Below, piece after piece: positions 12,300 to 24,712 of a stretch of DNA of 64,000 bases. Position 1 is the first letter of the stretch, and each line of letters starts with the position of its first letter. Source of the stretch: Lathyrus oleraceus (taxonomy: Eukaryota > Streptophyta > Magnoliopsida > Fabales > Fabaceae). The stretch is taken from assembly GCF_024323335.1 (NCBI RefSeq), contig NC_066581.1:430484136-430548135 (forward strand), read 5' to 3'. The position numbers and the translations under genes are program-made. A model generated the notes under the pieces. That model was given only the letters and a program-made list of their open reading frames with translations. It made no database searches and was not told the origin of the DNA.

Positions 12300-13240
12300 T
12301 CTTCCTTTTCCCACTACTTTCCTTTTATTTCTTTTTAGTTAGGTTTTTTCTAGTTTATTTCATGTTTATTAGGATTTTATGCAATTTTTAGTTTAATGGT
12401 TGTTAGTCGAGTCAATGCATGTGTTGTCGAGTCTTTATGCGTGGTTTCTCGCTGTGTATTGATTCTCCCAGTTTCTTGAGCTTATAAAAAAATCATTTAT
12501 AAGACTCAGAAATTTATTGGATGATTTGAAAGTATCTAGGCTATAAATGAAATTCAAGTTAGAGTGATGGGACTTGGGAAAATTGTACAAAATAAGTATC
12601 GTTATGATCGATTTGAGTACTTATTATTTTCATAGCCTCGAGTATTCATTATTTAATAGTCCTTAAGTAGTTTATCTAGAAATTAACACCATCCTAAGCA
12701 CACAGTACCTAAGGAAGTTGATGCAAATAAGTGAATTATCAGAACTTAAAAGAAAAAATGAATAAAAGGGAATGCTCATTCTAAGCTTCGTGACCCTTGC
12801 CCAGTCATTTAGTCCAATGATATCTAATAATTTTATTTAATAAATAATTTGAGCCAAAGTGCGTGAAAAAGAAAATGAAAAACATAAGATCATAATCACT
12901 ATCAGATTTTCCTACTATGAGTGTGAAAGGATAACAAGCTTAATGTAATTCAACGAGAATGAAACAGGATGAATATGAGAATGAGTAAGTTAGGTTTTAT
13001 CATAATAGCATGGTTCATATTGGTTTGTATAGGAGGGATACTTTTGACTGCACAATTGCGAAATTATGTCATCACAATATCCTTAGTATGCAAATTAGTA
13101 CTTATCAAGGAAATCTTAACCGAAATCGACTGTGTATCCGAGTATGGGTAATTGAATGCTATTAATTTTTATTTTTTACATTACAAACACTGTGTTTTTC
13201 AAAGCTTTACATGTGTGTAGTAGCTTGCTTGAGGATAAAC
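12300..13240 (+). other. 3' noncoding region of Athila A
   Basis: AT-rich spacer between the third ORF and the polypurine tract. I see no conserved protein; short open stretches here show no family resemblance. Confidence 0.5.
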
Positions 13241-13249
13241 AAAGGTTCA

Positions 13250-13261
13250 AGTTTTGGGGAG
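13250..13261 (+). other. Polypurine tract of Athila A
   Basis: GTTTTGGGGAG, preceded by 'gaggataaacaaaggttcaa', is the usual Athila arrangement just before the 3' LTR, where plus-strand DNA synthesis is primed. A matching tract sits at 22132-22145 in Athila B. Confidence 0.65.
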
Positions 13262-14160
13262 TTCGAAAACCATGAAACGTATCATATTTCTGACTCGATA
13301 AACACGTCATTTTAATTCATTTTATTTCCCTTTTTATTGTGTTATGTTGGAATATTGTGTCCATTTCATACAGCTTACAGGTAGAAGCCGATACAGAAGA
13401 AAACAGAGCGAAAATGGTCAAAAACAAAGGTGAAGTGTAAAAGATGCACCAGTGGCAACCTCCATGGTGTGCGCCATGATGTGGCACCCATGGGGCATCA
13501 CCCACCTTGAAGAATAAAAATGTTGAAGTCTGAAGTGCATAGCATTTGCCACTAGGGCAAGGCATTCACCATGGCCCATCTAGCAGCCAAGTTCACCACG
13601 CAGTGCTCATGACATTCGCCATGGGCTTCGTGTCTAGAAAAATAGATACTGAATTACTCAGTCTTCTCTCACTTCATAACTTTTCTCTCAACTACTCCCA
13701 CATGAATTTGACTTACTTATGAGTTGTTGGAACGCTATATTTAGTCTTAGTTTCTAGGATTTAAGGAGGCAAGTTTTTAGAATCAAATAGGCATAAAAAT
13801 GACTTATTCTAAAAGTTCTTAATTTATCACATCGATTAATAAGCACGCCATAGTTTTAAGATTATGCAAGTTTCATGTTTGTACTTGTATCGTTCATCAT
13901 TTAAGCTTGCTGCCATATTAATTCTAGAGTTTTATTTACAAGTTTTCCGGTTTCCGATTCCCGCACTGTGTTACTTTCAGTACGTATTCTTTTTTCTTTA
14001 ATTTTCTGTATTTTACTATTTTAAGTTTTAATATTAGCATTTCCATTTTTTATTGTTCTATTAGTTTCAATTTCCACTATTTTGATTGTAAAATTATACA
14101 CACTATCATTGCTTACTAGTATCATATATACATATAACTGAAACCAAATCCTACACGTAT
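13262..14160 (+). repeat. 3' LTR of Athila A
   Basis: It follows the polypurine tract. The expected TG start is eroded (TTCGAAAACC). It carries the second word cluster of this family (13450-13635: GTGTGCGCCATG, CATTTGCCAC, TTCACCATGG, CATTCGCCATGG). The right end is unclear because a TA microsatellite begins at 14172. Confidence 0.55.
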
Positions 14161-14170
14161 TGTGTTAAAG

Positions 14171-14283
<113 letters not shown>

Positions 14284-15149
14284 TTGCATGCTAGTTGTTT
14301 TTTATGCTTGTTATCATCATTATTATTATGTTTGAGGTTTTATTTTGCATGCATATTAATTATAGTATGAATATTATGTCAAATATGTCCGGCTAAACCG
14401 TTTAGAGTCCGGAATGTGAGGACCATCATTTTGATAGTACTCGCATATAAGTTGGAAATTATCGGTTAAATTGGGATTCGTGTTTAGTGTAACAATCCAA
14501 TTTTAGTAATTATTTCTTATATTATTATTATTATATTTTATTTTATTTATTTGGAGTGTTAATTAATTAATTGGTTTTTAGGTAGTATAATAATTGATTA
14601 TATTAATTAATTTGGTGGGTATATTGTGTTAGTTTAATTTAATTGAACTAATTAGAGATATTTTAATATTAGGTCTTATTGGGCCTAATAATTAAATTAG
14701 AGGTATCATTCTTTAAGCCCAAATATAATACTATAAATAAGAGGTAGGAGAGTGAGAATTAGGATTCATTTGATCATTTGACGGCAACAGAGAAAGAAAA
14801 GAGGAAAAGTAAGGAGAAGAGGGGAAGAACAAGAGAGTAGCTAAGGTTTCCAGAAAATTGAAGAGGTAAGGGGGGAATCCTTATTATTATGGGTTAGTAT
14901 GATTGGGTCAATGGGTAGGAGTATGTTTAGGTTAAAATCCCTAATTTTGTATGGTTGTTTGAAATTGTTAAGTTTTGATGAGTATTCGTGAATTGTGGTG
15001 ATTTAATTGTGTTAAAACTGTAAATTAACCTTATATAATTAGAGTATTGTATGAGTTATAATTTTTTGAACGTTTGGCTTTTTACGGAATCGAAATCGGA
15101 GGTCCGAATGTCCTCCAACGATGAAAAACGCAGAAAATTCTGCATTCTG

Positions 15150-15490
15150 TTTTTGTGTTAACCGGTTACTCACCGAGCGTTAACCGGTTACTTGCTTAAA
15201 AATCTACGCAGCAAGTCGATTCTGTTTTTGTGTTAACCGGTTACCCACCGAGCGTTAACCGGTTACTTGCTTGAAAATCTGCACAGGAAATTAATTCTGT
15301 TTTATGTTAACCGGTTACCCACTGAGCGTTCACCGGTTACTTGCTTAAAAACCTGTTGATTCTGTTTCTGTGTTAACCGGTTACCCACCAAGCGTTAACT
15401 GGTTACTTGCTTGAAAATCTACGCAGGAAATTGATTCTGTTTTATGTTAACCAGTTACCCACCGAGCGTTAACCGGTTACTTGCTGTGAA
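15150..15490. repeat. AACCGGTT palindrome tandem array
   Basis: Five tandem units start at about 15156, 15231, 15305, 15371 and 15445 (spacing 75, 74, 66, 74). Each holds two GTTAACCGGTTAC words around ACCCACCGAGC. Of the ten words, seven keep a perfect TAACCGGTTA core and three have a single change. The array lies downstream of the TATA-like box of the LTR. Confidence 0.9.
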
Positions 15491-15734
15491 AAATGAAAAA
15501 TTGAGATTTTAAAATTTGTATTCAATTTGGAATGAAACCTAAGTGTGCGTATTTGATAATTAACATATATTTGTGAATGATATATTGTTATGAATGTGTA
15601 TATGTACCATTGGTGGATAATTCATAGAGTTGAATTATGGTGATATGTGGAATGTTAAGATGGTAGAGATGATCTTAATTGCATATGTGTTGGTATTTGT
15701 ACATTCATTCATGGCATGGTCGGCTTCATGGTGG

Positions 15735-16110
15735 AAGCGGTGAAACTGTGGGTTCACATAGACGTTGATCCTTAATTGGAAATAGGCGTAGCAGACGTTG
15801 ATCCTTAATTGGAAATATACGTAGTGGCTTGGATTCTAGATATTGAATCGGAAAGCGGTGGAACGTTGGGTCCATATAGACGTTGATCCTTAATTGGAAA
15901 TAGGCGTAGCAGGCGTTGATCCTTAATTGGAAATAGACGTAGTGGCTTGGATTCTAGATATTGAATCGGAAAGCGGTGGAACGTTGGGTCCATATTGAAG
16001 TTGATCCTTAATTGGAAATAGGCATAACAGACGTTGATCCTTAATTGGAAATAGACGTAGTGGCTTGGATTCTAGATATTGAATCGGAAAGCGGTGAAAC
16101 ATTGGGTTCA
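15735..16110. repeat. ~119-bp tandem repeat inside the LTR
   Basis: The phrase GTGGCTTGGATTCTAGATAT recurs at 15823, 15942 and 16060 (spacing 119 and 118). Each unit also contains one or two CGTTGATCCTTAATTGGAAA subunits, so the array has a nested structure. Open minus-strand frames here are only a by-product of the repeat. Confidence 0.9.
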
Positions 16111-16959
16111 CATTGCGGTACCACATGCATAGAGTCACATGTCCTGCATTGAGTCACATTAGAGTTATGTGATAATTGAGTGTATGCATTATTGGGATTG
16201 TGATGTGTGTATGAGATATGGTAATTGAATTTGATGATGTTTGGATACATAACTTGGCAAAGTATGCGATTATGTGATAATTGTAGTTATGTGTATTTTT
16301 GGGAATATAGTATTGGATTTTAATATCGTACTCCTTGAGTTTTGATGGATGTTTGAAACATGTGAAATAAATATTGGTTAGTATTATTTACATGGTTATA
16401 CGAAGTGTGATGAATTCCTTCAATTGTTGATTTAATCATTGTGCCTTATTATACTTCTTCATAATGATTTGAATTCTCACCCTTCTGTTGGAATGATGCT
16501 TTACACGACATCGTGCAGATACTCCAGAGTAGTATTACTGAAGTAAGTGGATGGTAGCTCGCTCGAGATTAGCCAAAGAGTTTCCGTATTTTAGTTGAAG
16601 ACTAGGTAATGAGTCAATGCTCTGGTCATGTAACACGGGGTAGAATGGTAGTATTGAACTCATATCTGATTTGGATATGCATTATATTATTACTTGTGTT
16701 ATGTAACTTTGATTCGCATCCTTGCATCCCGATTTTAATGCTTCTCAATTTCCGTTTTCCTTACACATCTTTGCGTTATGTAACTTTGATTTGCATCCTC
16801 GCATCCCGATTTTAATTCGTGCACGTCCCAATTTTACTTATTTTGATTTAAATTTTAATTGTGTTGTAAAGATAACTTGTTGTGTTTGTTATTTTCTTCA
16901 CATGGCTTACTCTTGGGCCTTCTTACAATGAGACCATCCTCTTGCACATACACTCGTGC

Positions 16960-18330
16960 ATTGCTTGTTCACTGATTAAGCCCTATTTAATTGTTTCATT
17001 ATCTTGAATCCACTTTGACAAAATATACCCCCATTCCCATGACGTGTAATAACTTTACCCCTTTTATTTCTTTATTTGCTTGATTATTTAGCTAGTTACT
17101 AACACAAGAATAAAATCAACTTCTTTTTCAATAAAGATCAAAATAAAGGCTTGATCCAACGTCGATTATTTTCCCCAATAAACAAATTAATCCATTTCTT
17201 TCTATCTATTCCATTTCTTGCAAACCATTTAATTCAAAAACTTTCTCAATCGTTCATCAAATGCTTGATTTAACGTCAAGCCATTTTCAAAAATACTTAA
17301 CCATTATTCAACACTTTTTAATAAAGATGGAAACGGAACGGGGTGGATACAACGAGCTCCTAAGACTAAGATTCGAAATGGATATCTCTCCCAACTTAGC
17401 TCTCGCCAACATTCAATACTGTCAATGCGGTTTCGTCAAACCCTTTTCTTAACTAAATCTCAAAAACACATAAAAATATCAAACCCTTTTTCAAATAATA
17501 TGGAAATGGAACATGGTAGATACCACGCACTCCTGAGACTAGGATTCAAGATGGATATCTCGCCCATCCAAGTTCTTGCCATTACTTAAAACACAATTAA
17601 ACTAATCAAATTATTTTCTCGTCGTTGTGCAATTGATCCTTGAACCGTTTTCTCGAACGAAAGGTATTTTGTTTCAAGACGATGCAAAAAAATGTTTCGT
17701 CCATTTTAACGTGTGAATAAGCTTGCGATGTTGCCCATGAATGTTGATTTGTAAATCCATTTAGTTGTGATGTAAATGTCCCCTTCTCCACTTGTTTTGG
17801 GTAGTCCAACAATGTTTTCATCGATTGACACAAAGTAGCTTTCGCTAAAACCGACCAACAAATAAACATTTTCTACCTAGAACTAGTAAGCCTTGAGTTT
17901 TCTATTGCACCCGAAGATACGTAGGAGTAGGATTTGTAAATCTTGTCAGGCCTATTAATAAAAAACATAGATTTAGTCCCCTTCGTTGCAAAAAAAAATA
18001 TTTTCTCTTTCTTATTTTCCTTCCATCTTAATAACTCGATAAGCCTAACATTTCTAAACTAACAATAACATGCACAACTGACTTATTGGTTCCCTTTGAG
18101 TACAACAGACGTGAGGGCTGCTAATACCTTTCCCTTGCATAATCGAATTTCGAACCCTGATATTGGTTGCGACGACCATAATCATTTGTGTTCTTTCTTG
18201 GGTTTTATTGATATTTCCCCTTTCCTTTTTAGGAATAAATAAAGTTCGGTGTTGAATCTATTCAGTCCATCATTGCGAGTGTGCGATTGCGCTTCGCTAG
18301 GCCGTGTTCTCATTTTCTCGAGGTGTGACA
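16960..18330 (+). repeat. LTR (3' part) of Ogre fragment C
   Basis: It ends GAGGTGTGACA directly before a tRNA-Arg primer site. Upstream text near 18107-18260 (GGTTGCGACGACCATAATCA and AATAAATAAAGTTCGGTG) recurs in Ogre fragment D. The LTR start is not visible, so the 5' side is truncated. Confidence 0.75.
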
Positions 18331-18332
18331 GA

Positions 18333-18350
18333 TGGCGACTCTGCTGGGGA
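18333..18350 (+). other. Primer binding site, tRNA-Arg type
   Basis: TGGCGACTCTGCTGGGGA follows the LTR end. This is the primer site known for Ogre/Tat elements. Confidence 0.85.
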
Positions 18351-19370
18351 ATTCTTGTTCCCTAAGTGAGTCAAGCCTAGTTAGGTCGTTTGTGTGCCTT
18401 AGTTTGTTTACTTGTATGGATTTTCTTTAATGCTTTTATTATCTTTATTGTCATATTGATATATCTGTTGTATTGGTTCCATTATGCTGTTGGTACTTCG
18501 ATACTCTGATTGCAAGCTTTGTCGGAAAGACTCTCTACCCAAGTCTAGAGTGAAAAACATAAGATAGGATGATGGTTGAGTAGTACGGACTCCCGATGTG
18601 AATACCTCATAAGGGTCGGTATGAGAACCTCACTTAGAGTAGATCCTTTTGCAAATGTTGTCGCCCGAGGTTAATATCTTGTAAGCTTCATTGTTTCAAA
18701 GGGGCACATGATTTTAAGGACCTTTTAGAACATTGAACCTTTTGGCCAACTAGGAATGATGGTTGCGTAGTATGGATTTTCGAGGTGGATACCTCGTAAG
18801 GGTTGATATGAAAACCTCGTCCAGAATAGATTTTCTGGATGGAGTTGATGCCCGACAAACATTTGTTGTAAGCGACAAACAATCTCGTTAATCCGTGACT
18901 CTAAGTACCCTATCTAGAATCGATATTGATGGTTGCATAGTACGGACTCCCAAGGTGGATACCTTATAAGGGTCAGTACGAGAACCTCGCCCATAATAGA
19001 TTCTCTTGATGGAGATGACGACCGATAATCATTTCCCGTAGGCATCAAACATTATTGTGAATTTGTGACTCTAGGGGTCCTTTGTAACAAAAACCCTGGA
19101 TCGTACCCGGTGAGAACCTGTTTTGGAAAGTAATCAGATTCATCAGTTACCTCGGACTTTTGAACCCATGTACCCAAAAAAAATACATGGCATCACATTG
19201 CTTCCATTCCATTTAATTTGCATTCATCAACATGCATTGCATATTAAATAAAACTCATCCGTCTTCTATCTATAACCTGCGGTTGATTTCCTGACACCTG
19301 TATCGAACTAGAAGCAACACTTAAAAGATCATGGAACCTGGACAAAAAAACCAATTTGCGTTGAGAGGAT
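18351..19370 (+). repeat. Ogre C leader with repeated modules
   Basis: Three diverged copies of a 170-190-base module start at 18571, 18758 and 18928. Each reads GATGGTTG, AGTACGGACTCCC and GGATACCTCGTAAGGGT, then AGAACCTCGCC. Fragment D has two such modules, so the number varies between copies. The remaining leader to the gag ATG shows no further feature. Confidence 0.75.
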
Positions 19371-20640
19371 ATGTTTTTGTTGAAGAACCAGCTGAACCAA
19401 CTTGTGAAGGCTATGATAGCTTTGGCAAAGAGAGAGGACAATATTCAACAGAGTATCGTCACTAAAAAGCATGCTATTCAAGAAAATCTCATTGTCCGAG
19501 TTGGGCATCTCTTACCTCATGACGCTATTGAGTATCATAGTTTTTCATTCTCAGAGCCAAATTCCTAAGGGGAAATCCAGGTGAAGAGAATCAAATATCC
19601 TCGAGTCGTTGAAATTGTTGAAAAGTATCACATGTTGAATGAAAGATTTAAAGATATAAAAAGGAATGATGCTTTTGATCTCGATGCTTTAAACATTTGT
19701 TTAGTGATTGGCCTGGTTATACCCTCAAAGTTTAAAGTACCCTACTTTTATAAGTACAAAAGCGATAGCTTTCCAAAACACCATTTGGTGATGTTTTGCC
19801 GAAAAATGACCGATTATGCCCTCGATGATGAGCTAATGATTCATTGTTTTCAAGACAGTCTTAGTGGAGCGTCATTGGAATGGTATATGCAACTAAAGCA
19901 GAGCCACATCCACACTTGGAAAGACTTGGCTATGGAATTCCTAAAGTTTTACCAATACAACTTGGACATGGCTCCCACCCATACACAATTCCAATGGTTA
20001 TATCAAGATAACAACAAATCCTTCAAAGGATATGCCCAACGATGGAGAGAGTTAGCAGCTCGTGTTCAGCCCCCACTTTTTGAGAAAGAAATGGTTTACT
20101 TGTTTTTGGATACCCTCCCGGGTTCATGTTATGGAATAATGATAGGAAGTGCGTCATTAGGTTTCTCTGACTTGGTGAAAATTGGAGAACGCATCTAGAG
20201 CGACCTCAAAAGTGGAAGACTCCAGGGCGTATCAGTTAGTTAGAGCATTGAAAGTGAATCCCTTGCCAATTCCAAAGATGAAAAGGAAGAAGTTAATGCG
20301 ATATGGGAAACTTATCAAGCTTACGGAGCTTCACCTCTGATGCCATATCATCAACATCCATATGCATCGGTTGTTCAATGCCAGCATATATTACCTCCTG
20401 ATCCTTAGTATCGGTAACTGTGGCAAGGCCCTCTAAATCAGCCAGGTCAGGTTCCGCGTCAGCGTCAATATCATAATCATCGAGCCCGAAATATAAACAA
20501 TCAACATCGGCGTCAAAATCAACGTGGACCTCCAAACCGGAAGGAAAGAGATACTCTTCAGATTGACCCAATCCCAATGACGTATAGCCCGTTATGGTCT
20601 CAGTTGGCCTAAATATCGTCGATAAATCCTAGAGAGACCA
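19371..20640 (+). pseudogene. Ogre-type gag pseudogene (C)
   Basis: A single frame runs from the ATG at 19371, with stops at 19566, 20196, about 20239 and later. The open core (19581-20198, 205 residues) carries the plant retrotransposon gag domain: KFKVPYFYKY, CFQDSLSGASLEWYM, then YNLDMAPT, AQRWRELAARVQPPL. The Gln/Asn/Arg-rich tail follows. The reading is cut where Athila B begins at 20706. Confidence 0.85.
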
Positions 20641-20705
20641 GGTCCATGAAGTTTCCATTCGCTCCTTGGTGCAACTCGAATGTCCAATGGGAGTTTCATT
20701 ATGGA

Positions 20706-22131
20706 TGATCGGGAAAATAGCAAGTGTACTATTATGCCAATGTAGTAATAATAGGGACGTTTCCCAAATATCGATCTCGAGGACTGCGCAACAATATGAG
20801 TTTAAATTATGATTTAATTGAACAAAACAAATAATTAAGGGTTTGTAATAAGTCAATATATAATGGAATGAGAAATGAAACAAAATAAATCTTTTACATA
20901 ATTTATAATATTATGCCAAGGATGGTGTATGAATATCTCTTGTAATGACCTTGAATGCATATCTCCTCTAATGACCTTGAATGTATATCTCCTTAAATAG
21001 TTCAAAATTGCAATTACCAGATCTTAAAATTGTTTCATCCTAAAACCTTAGAGGGAAACATTTGGTCATTCATTCTAATCTCTAAGTCCTTAGGCGATTA
21101 AAATGAAACCAAGCCTTTTGAAATAACAAGATATAACCGGTAACCATAGGGTATCCCTAGTCCTAGGTGATATCTACTACAGTTTTACTGTGCAAAAACC
21201 TTAACAATTGCAATCTCGCAAATTGTTAACCATATAACAATCCTTATTTTTTTGATAATGAAAGCATTACAAACATTGCACAATGAAATTGACAAACAAA
21301 CATAATATTAAGGAAATTATCAATTCATAGTCATTACACGATCAATTCATGGTCATCCCTTGACATTGGGGGGGTGTAGCCACTCATATTATTCAAATAA
21401 GATACAATATATAATTTAGACATTACAAGAATAAAAGAATCTCGTTGATCTTCAATCGTATCCTCTCTTGAAGAACCTCCGTTCTCCGCAAATCTTGATC
21501 GTTCAAATCTCAATTGTACCAATTCTTTATCGTGTAAAAAGTCCCTGTTCTCAGTCTCCAAAAGCCCCCTAAATAGTTACTAATCAAATATCTGATGTAG
21601 CAAATGTCCATAATACCCTTCGGGATCAGCAATGCCAAAACACAGGAAAAAATAGAAGATGCGGTGTCCAAGCAAACATTGGCCGTGTCAGGCAACACGG
21701 TCGACCGTGTTGGCTTATTGACACCCACTCTCTAACACGCCCCTTCCAGGGTTGCTGACATGGGTCGTGTCATCTGGCACGGGCACCCGTGTCACCTCCC
21801 TGTTTTAGCATCTCGCCTTCCTTCCCCTGACATGGGTCGTGTCAAGGCTACTGTACCTTCAACATTCTTCTTCTGACGAGCCTGGAACACCCAATTCCCT
21901 TGGCGAGTCTTTGAGTATTCTTGGTTACACCTGAAACCAATCAAACTACCACAAGGAGACATAAAATGGAGTACATTGACAAAAACCAAAGATAATAATC
22001 AAAATCGGATGGAAATGCAAACATCTAATTTACTAAACAAAATAACATAAATAGGTAAAATAATGTGTTACCAACTTCGTGAATTTATGCCGAATGAGTC
22101 TAAGAAAACAAGTAAAATTGGAGACTGATCA
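20706..22131 (-). repeat. 3' LTR of Athila B (1426 bp)
   Basis: On the minus strand it starts TGATCAGTCTCC right after the polypurine tract and ends CCCGATCA, giving short TGATC/GATCA inverted ends. The end nearest Ogre C (GGGAAAATAGCAAGTGTACTA on the plus strand) lies directly after gag sequence. No duplication can be checked because the 5' LTR is missing. Confidence 0.8.
21655..21850. repeat. ACACGG/CCGTGT palindrome cluster in the LTR of Athila B
   Basis: It contains a perfect 20-bp palindrome CAACACGGTCGACCGTGTTG (21693-21712), an imperfect one at 21775-21794 (GGCACGGGCACCCGTGTC) and several half-words (GACATGGGTCGTGTCA). The same words recur upstream of the env-like ORF at 24535-24712. 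Confidence 0.85.
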
Positions 22132-22145
22132 CAACCCCAAACTTA
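22132..22145 (-). other. Polypurine tract of Athila B
   Basis: The minus strand reads AAGTTTGGGGTTG directly before the LTR start TGATCAG, preceded by TTGAGGACAAGAAATAAG. This matches the arrangement at 13250-13261. Confidence 0.75.
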
Positions 22146-23151
22146 TCTTATTTCTTGTCCTCAAGTGATGCTCAGGACAGCAGGATGGTCACCCCCAAAT
22201 TCTTCCAATTCACTTACCGCAATATTTATCCGAGCAAGGTAGTGTTTTATTTTACTTCTCACATAAGGTTTCAACAACACTTATCCGAGCAAGGTAAGGT
22301 AGTGTTTAGGCTTACGGTTATTTACAGTGGTTTCTAACAAACAAAAAGGGGATATGGCTCGGATTGGTTAAACGAAGGGTAATAATGACGGGTTGGCTGG
22401 AAAGGCTCGGGGTTAAAACAAAAAAAATTGCCTCAGTGTGTACATGTGTGTTATGAAATTCCGATATATACTTACACAAACTCAGAGTGACAGAGACATA
22501 CCTAAAAATCTCTCATGAAGATAAGTGTTTGGCTTTTTGTGATTCTCACCATGTTTGGTATAGGATACAGGTTTCCAAGATACCTCTCAGTGTGATGTAG
22601 CTTCGTCTTTGCTTCGGGTACAGAGTAATCTTGTGTAGTTCAATGACATAAAATCACGCTTGATTATTCAGTTCAGCAACATCAACTTTCGAGGGTTTCC
22701 AGAAGAGCGAGTAAAGGGCATGTCTTTCATCCAATCGCTCCAAGCTTCATCATTCATCCGACACGACTATCCTCTACCTGTAACATACAAAATACCACAC
22801 AAATAATTAATTAAACAAAAATAATATAATGCTGAAAATAATAAGAACAAATAATAAACCCCCTCACACACTTGAACCAAACATTGTCCGCCATGTTTAA
22901 TGCAAGATAGAGGGGGGACTCACAAAACCTCACTGCGGTGGGGGAAATTGCAACATTAGTCGTTGCATCATCGCATGCATCTCATCCATAACAGTCCCTT
23001 GACGAGCTCGATATATTCCTTAGCGTGTTTGCTTCGCTCAGAGGTCACCAATCTCAGTCTGTACCCACGATCGTTGGTCCGGTGTCACAGATAACGATCA
23101 GACACCTGTATGCGTGGTGTCCTCATGCAGAGGGATAAACTGCTCATGCTC
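22146..23151 (-). other. 3' noncoding region of Athila B
   Basis: About 1 kb between the env-like ORF and the polypurine tract. A short duplicated phrase, TTATCCGAGCAAGGTA, occurs near 22227 and 22280. No protein homology is apparent. Confidence 0.5.
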
Positions 23152-24209
23152 CTACACATCTTCCTCTTGTTGGTCACCTGCAAGAAACGGGTCAGCATTA
23201 TGCTCATCCATATCATCTTGGACTACACTCTCATATAGCCAATTAGCAGTGTTGACAATGTTTATCCTCGCAGGGTCAGGAAGTGCCATGATAAACTGGC
23301 TAGAACTCATCAAAGCATAATAATCAGAAATTTGGGATATCATACCTTGTTGACAAGTGCGTTCATGTCCAGCTTATTCTTACCTGCAACTGATGTCTCA
23401 TTTAGTGCAGCAGGGTCATAATCGAAATGGTGGGCAATCTGTGTGATTATTCCCCCAATGGAAATTCCCCCATGAGTCGTAGTGCCCACTCTACTGAGGT
23501 AGTCCGCTGTAAATGCTGCAACCCTCACATCAACTCTATTTTCCATGGCAAACAGAAAGAAAAGCTCCCTCTGGGTAGCCACACCTGTACTATCACCCCT
23601 ACCGAAAAGTGTGAAAGCCAGTACCTTTTGAGCATACCTGAAATAGGGGTTCTGAATGCCAGATGCTTTAGCCCCCTTTGCTACATAATCGGTTCGCCCC
23701 GCGATGGCCAACCAAAACTTTTTAGCATCAAAGCTATTTGGAACGACTCCGGGGCCATACAAGAGTAAGCGGAGGATCTCACCCAGCTTATCAACTGTTA
23801 ACTCGTTGTCAACATTATATAACCTGAAATGCATAGTCCCACCATAGTACATTGTGGTACCTGTCCATCCTTTCTTTAGCTTCAACTCAATAGTTCTAAA
23901 AAATTATAAAGTAATACACTCATATGTAAGCGCCTCACAGTGCATAAATTCAAGCATGCCTAGCACATGAAACATCCTATCCAATTCCTCAGACAAACCC
24001 ATTTGAGATAAAGTGTCAGAGCATAAATACCTCGTTGGTGTTATCTTACGCTTGACGTGAGATGAGTAACACCTTTCGTGCTCCGGGATGTCGAAAATTA
24101 TGTCCTGAGAATTTGGATGACGGATGGTCCTTTTTCGAGGCCTTGACGGCTCAACCTCCATTTGCTTTCCCTTAGCAATTCTATTCGGAGACATGATTGG
24201 TTCCTGCAA
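23152..24209 (-). pseudogene. Env-like (Athila third ORF) pseudogene of B
   Basis: The ATG at 24209 is six codons after a splice-acceptor-like TTTTTGCAG. The N-terminus is basic (RIAKGKQ, RPRKRTIRH). A ~100-residue block ends CEALTYECITL, then a single in-frame stop at 23904. A 181-residue block follows (GTMHFRLYNVDNELTVDKLGE, FWLAIAGRTDYV, FRYAQKVLAFTLFGRGD). A frameshift near 23343 leads into the acidic tail. The domain order matches what is called the Athila ORF1 family. Only two lesions are visible, so it is the best-preserved third ORF here. Confidence 0.8.
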
Positions 24210-24534
24210 AAATTTATGAACAAAAATAAAGTATAGAATAGGGAGAAAAGATTATTGTGTATATGTAGAGGACGAAGAATGGAGCAACTTTCGTGAAGTG
24301 AGTCGGAGATTTGGACGACGTATGGTGGTAAAGAAATGAGCTATGGTAGAGGAGGTTATGGAGAAAAATGGAAAGTGAATGGAGAAAGAAGGAAGGTTTA
24401 GTAAAAATGGGAGATAGAATAGGTAAAAATCTGATTAAAGGGATTGAATGTGAGTAAAAAGGGTTTTAATTGGTGAAAAATCCAAGTGGGGGCCACAAAT
24501 ATCAAAATTTGAATTTCAAAAATTCCTCACCATG

Positions 24535-24712
24535 CTGCCTGACACGGGAGGCCGTGTTAGGATGCTGTAAAACCCATTCAAGTACAGTAGAGTTGACATG
24601 GGCCGTGACAGCTGACACGGGCGACCATGTCAGCCTATTGGAAAAACTCTTGGTCCTTGGGTGCCTTGCCTGACACAGACCGTGTCAGGTGACACGGGCA
24701 CCCGTGTCAGGG
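24535..24712. promoter_or_regulatory. ACACGG/CCGTGT palindrome cluster upstream of env-like ORF
   Basis: Words such as GACACGGGAGGCCGTGTTAG, GACACGGGCGACCATGTCAG and TGACACGGGCACCCGTGTCA (24690-24709, palindromic at 18 of 20 positions) lie 330-500 bases upstream of the env-like ATG. They match the LTR cluster of the same element. Confidence 0.75.

Larger units (their letters stand above)
4275..14160 (+). mobile_element. Athila/Cyclops-type Ty3/gypsy element A (5' truncated)
   Basis: In order: gag, protease region, reverse transcriptase, RNase H, integrase, an env-like remnant, a second env-like ORF, a polypurine tract and a 3' LTR. The 5' LTR, primer site and gag start are missing. All ORFs contain stops. 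FMDDF at the polymerase active site and the long third ORF after pol fit the Athila lineage. The 3' end of the LTR is not sharply defined. Confidence 0.85.
14488..16950 (+). repeat. LTR of a separate Ty3/gypsy-like element (probably solo or truncated)
   Basis: It starts TGTAACAATCC, a common LTR start in plant chromoviruses. There is a TATA-like box (CTATAAATAAGAGG near 14732), a purine-rich leader and two internal tandem arrays. No primer site, no internal coding region and no clear CA end with a matching duplication of TTTAG were found. The lineage is a guess from LTR style only. Confidence 0.5.

Noticed and set aside
15805..16250. Series of open minus-strand frames with repeated FPIKDQRL segments
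   Set aside because: They are translations of the 119-bp tandem array, not a gene.
22155..22337. 60-codon ORF in the 3' noncoding region of Athila B
   Set aside because: No similarity to anything, and it spans a short local duplication.
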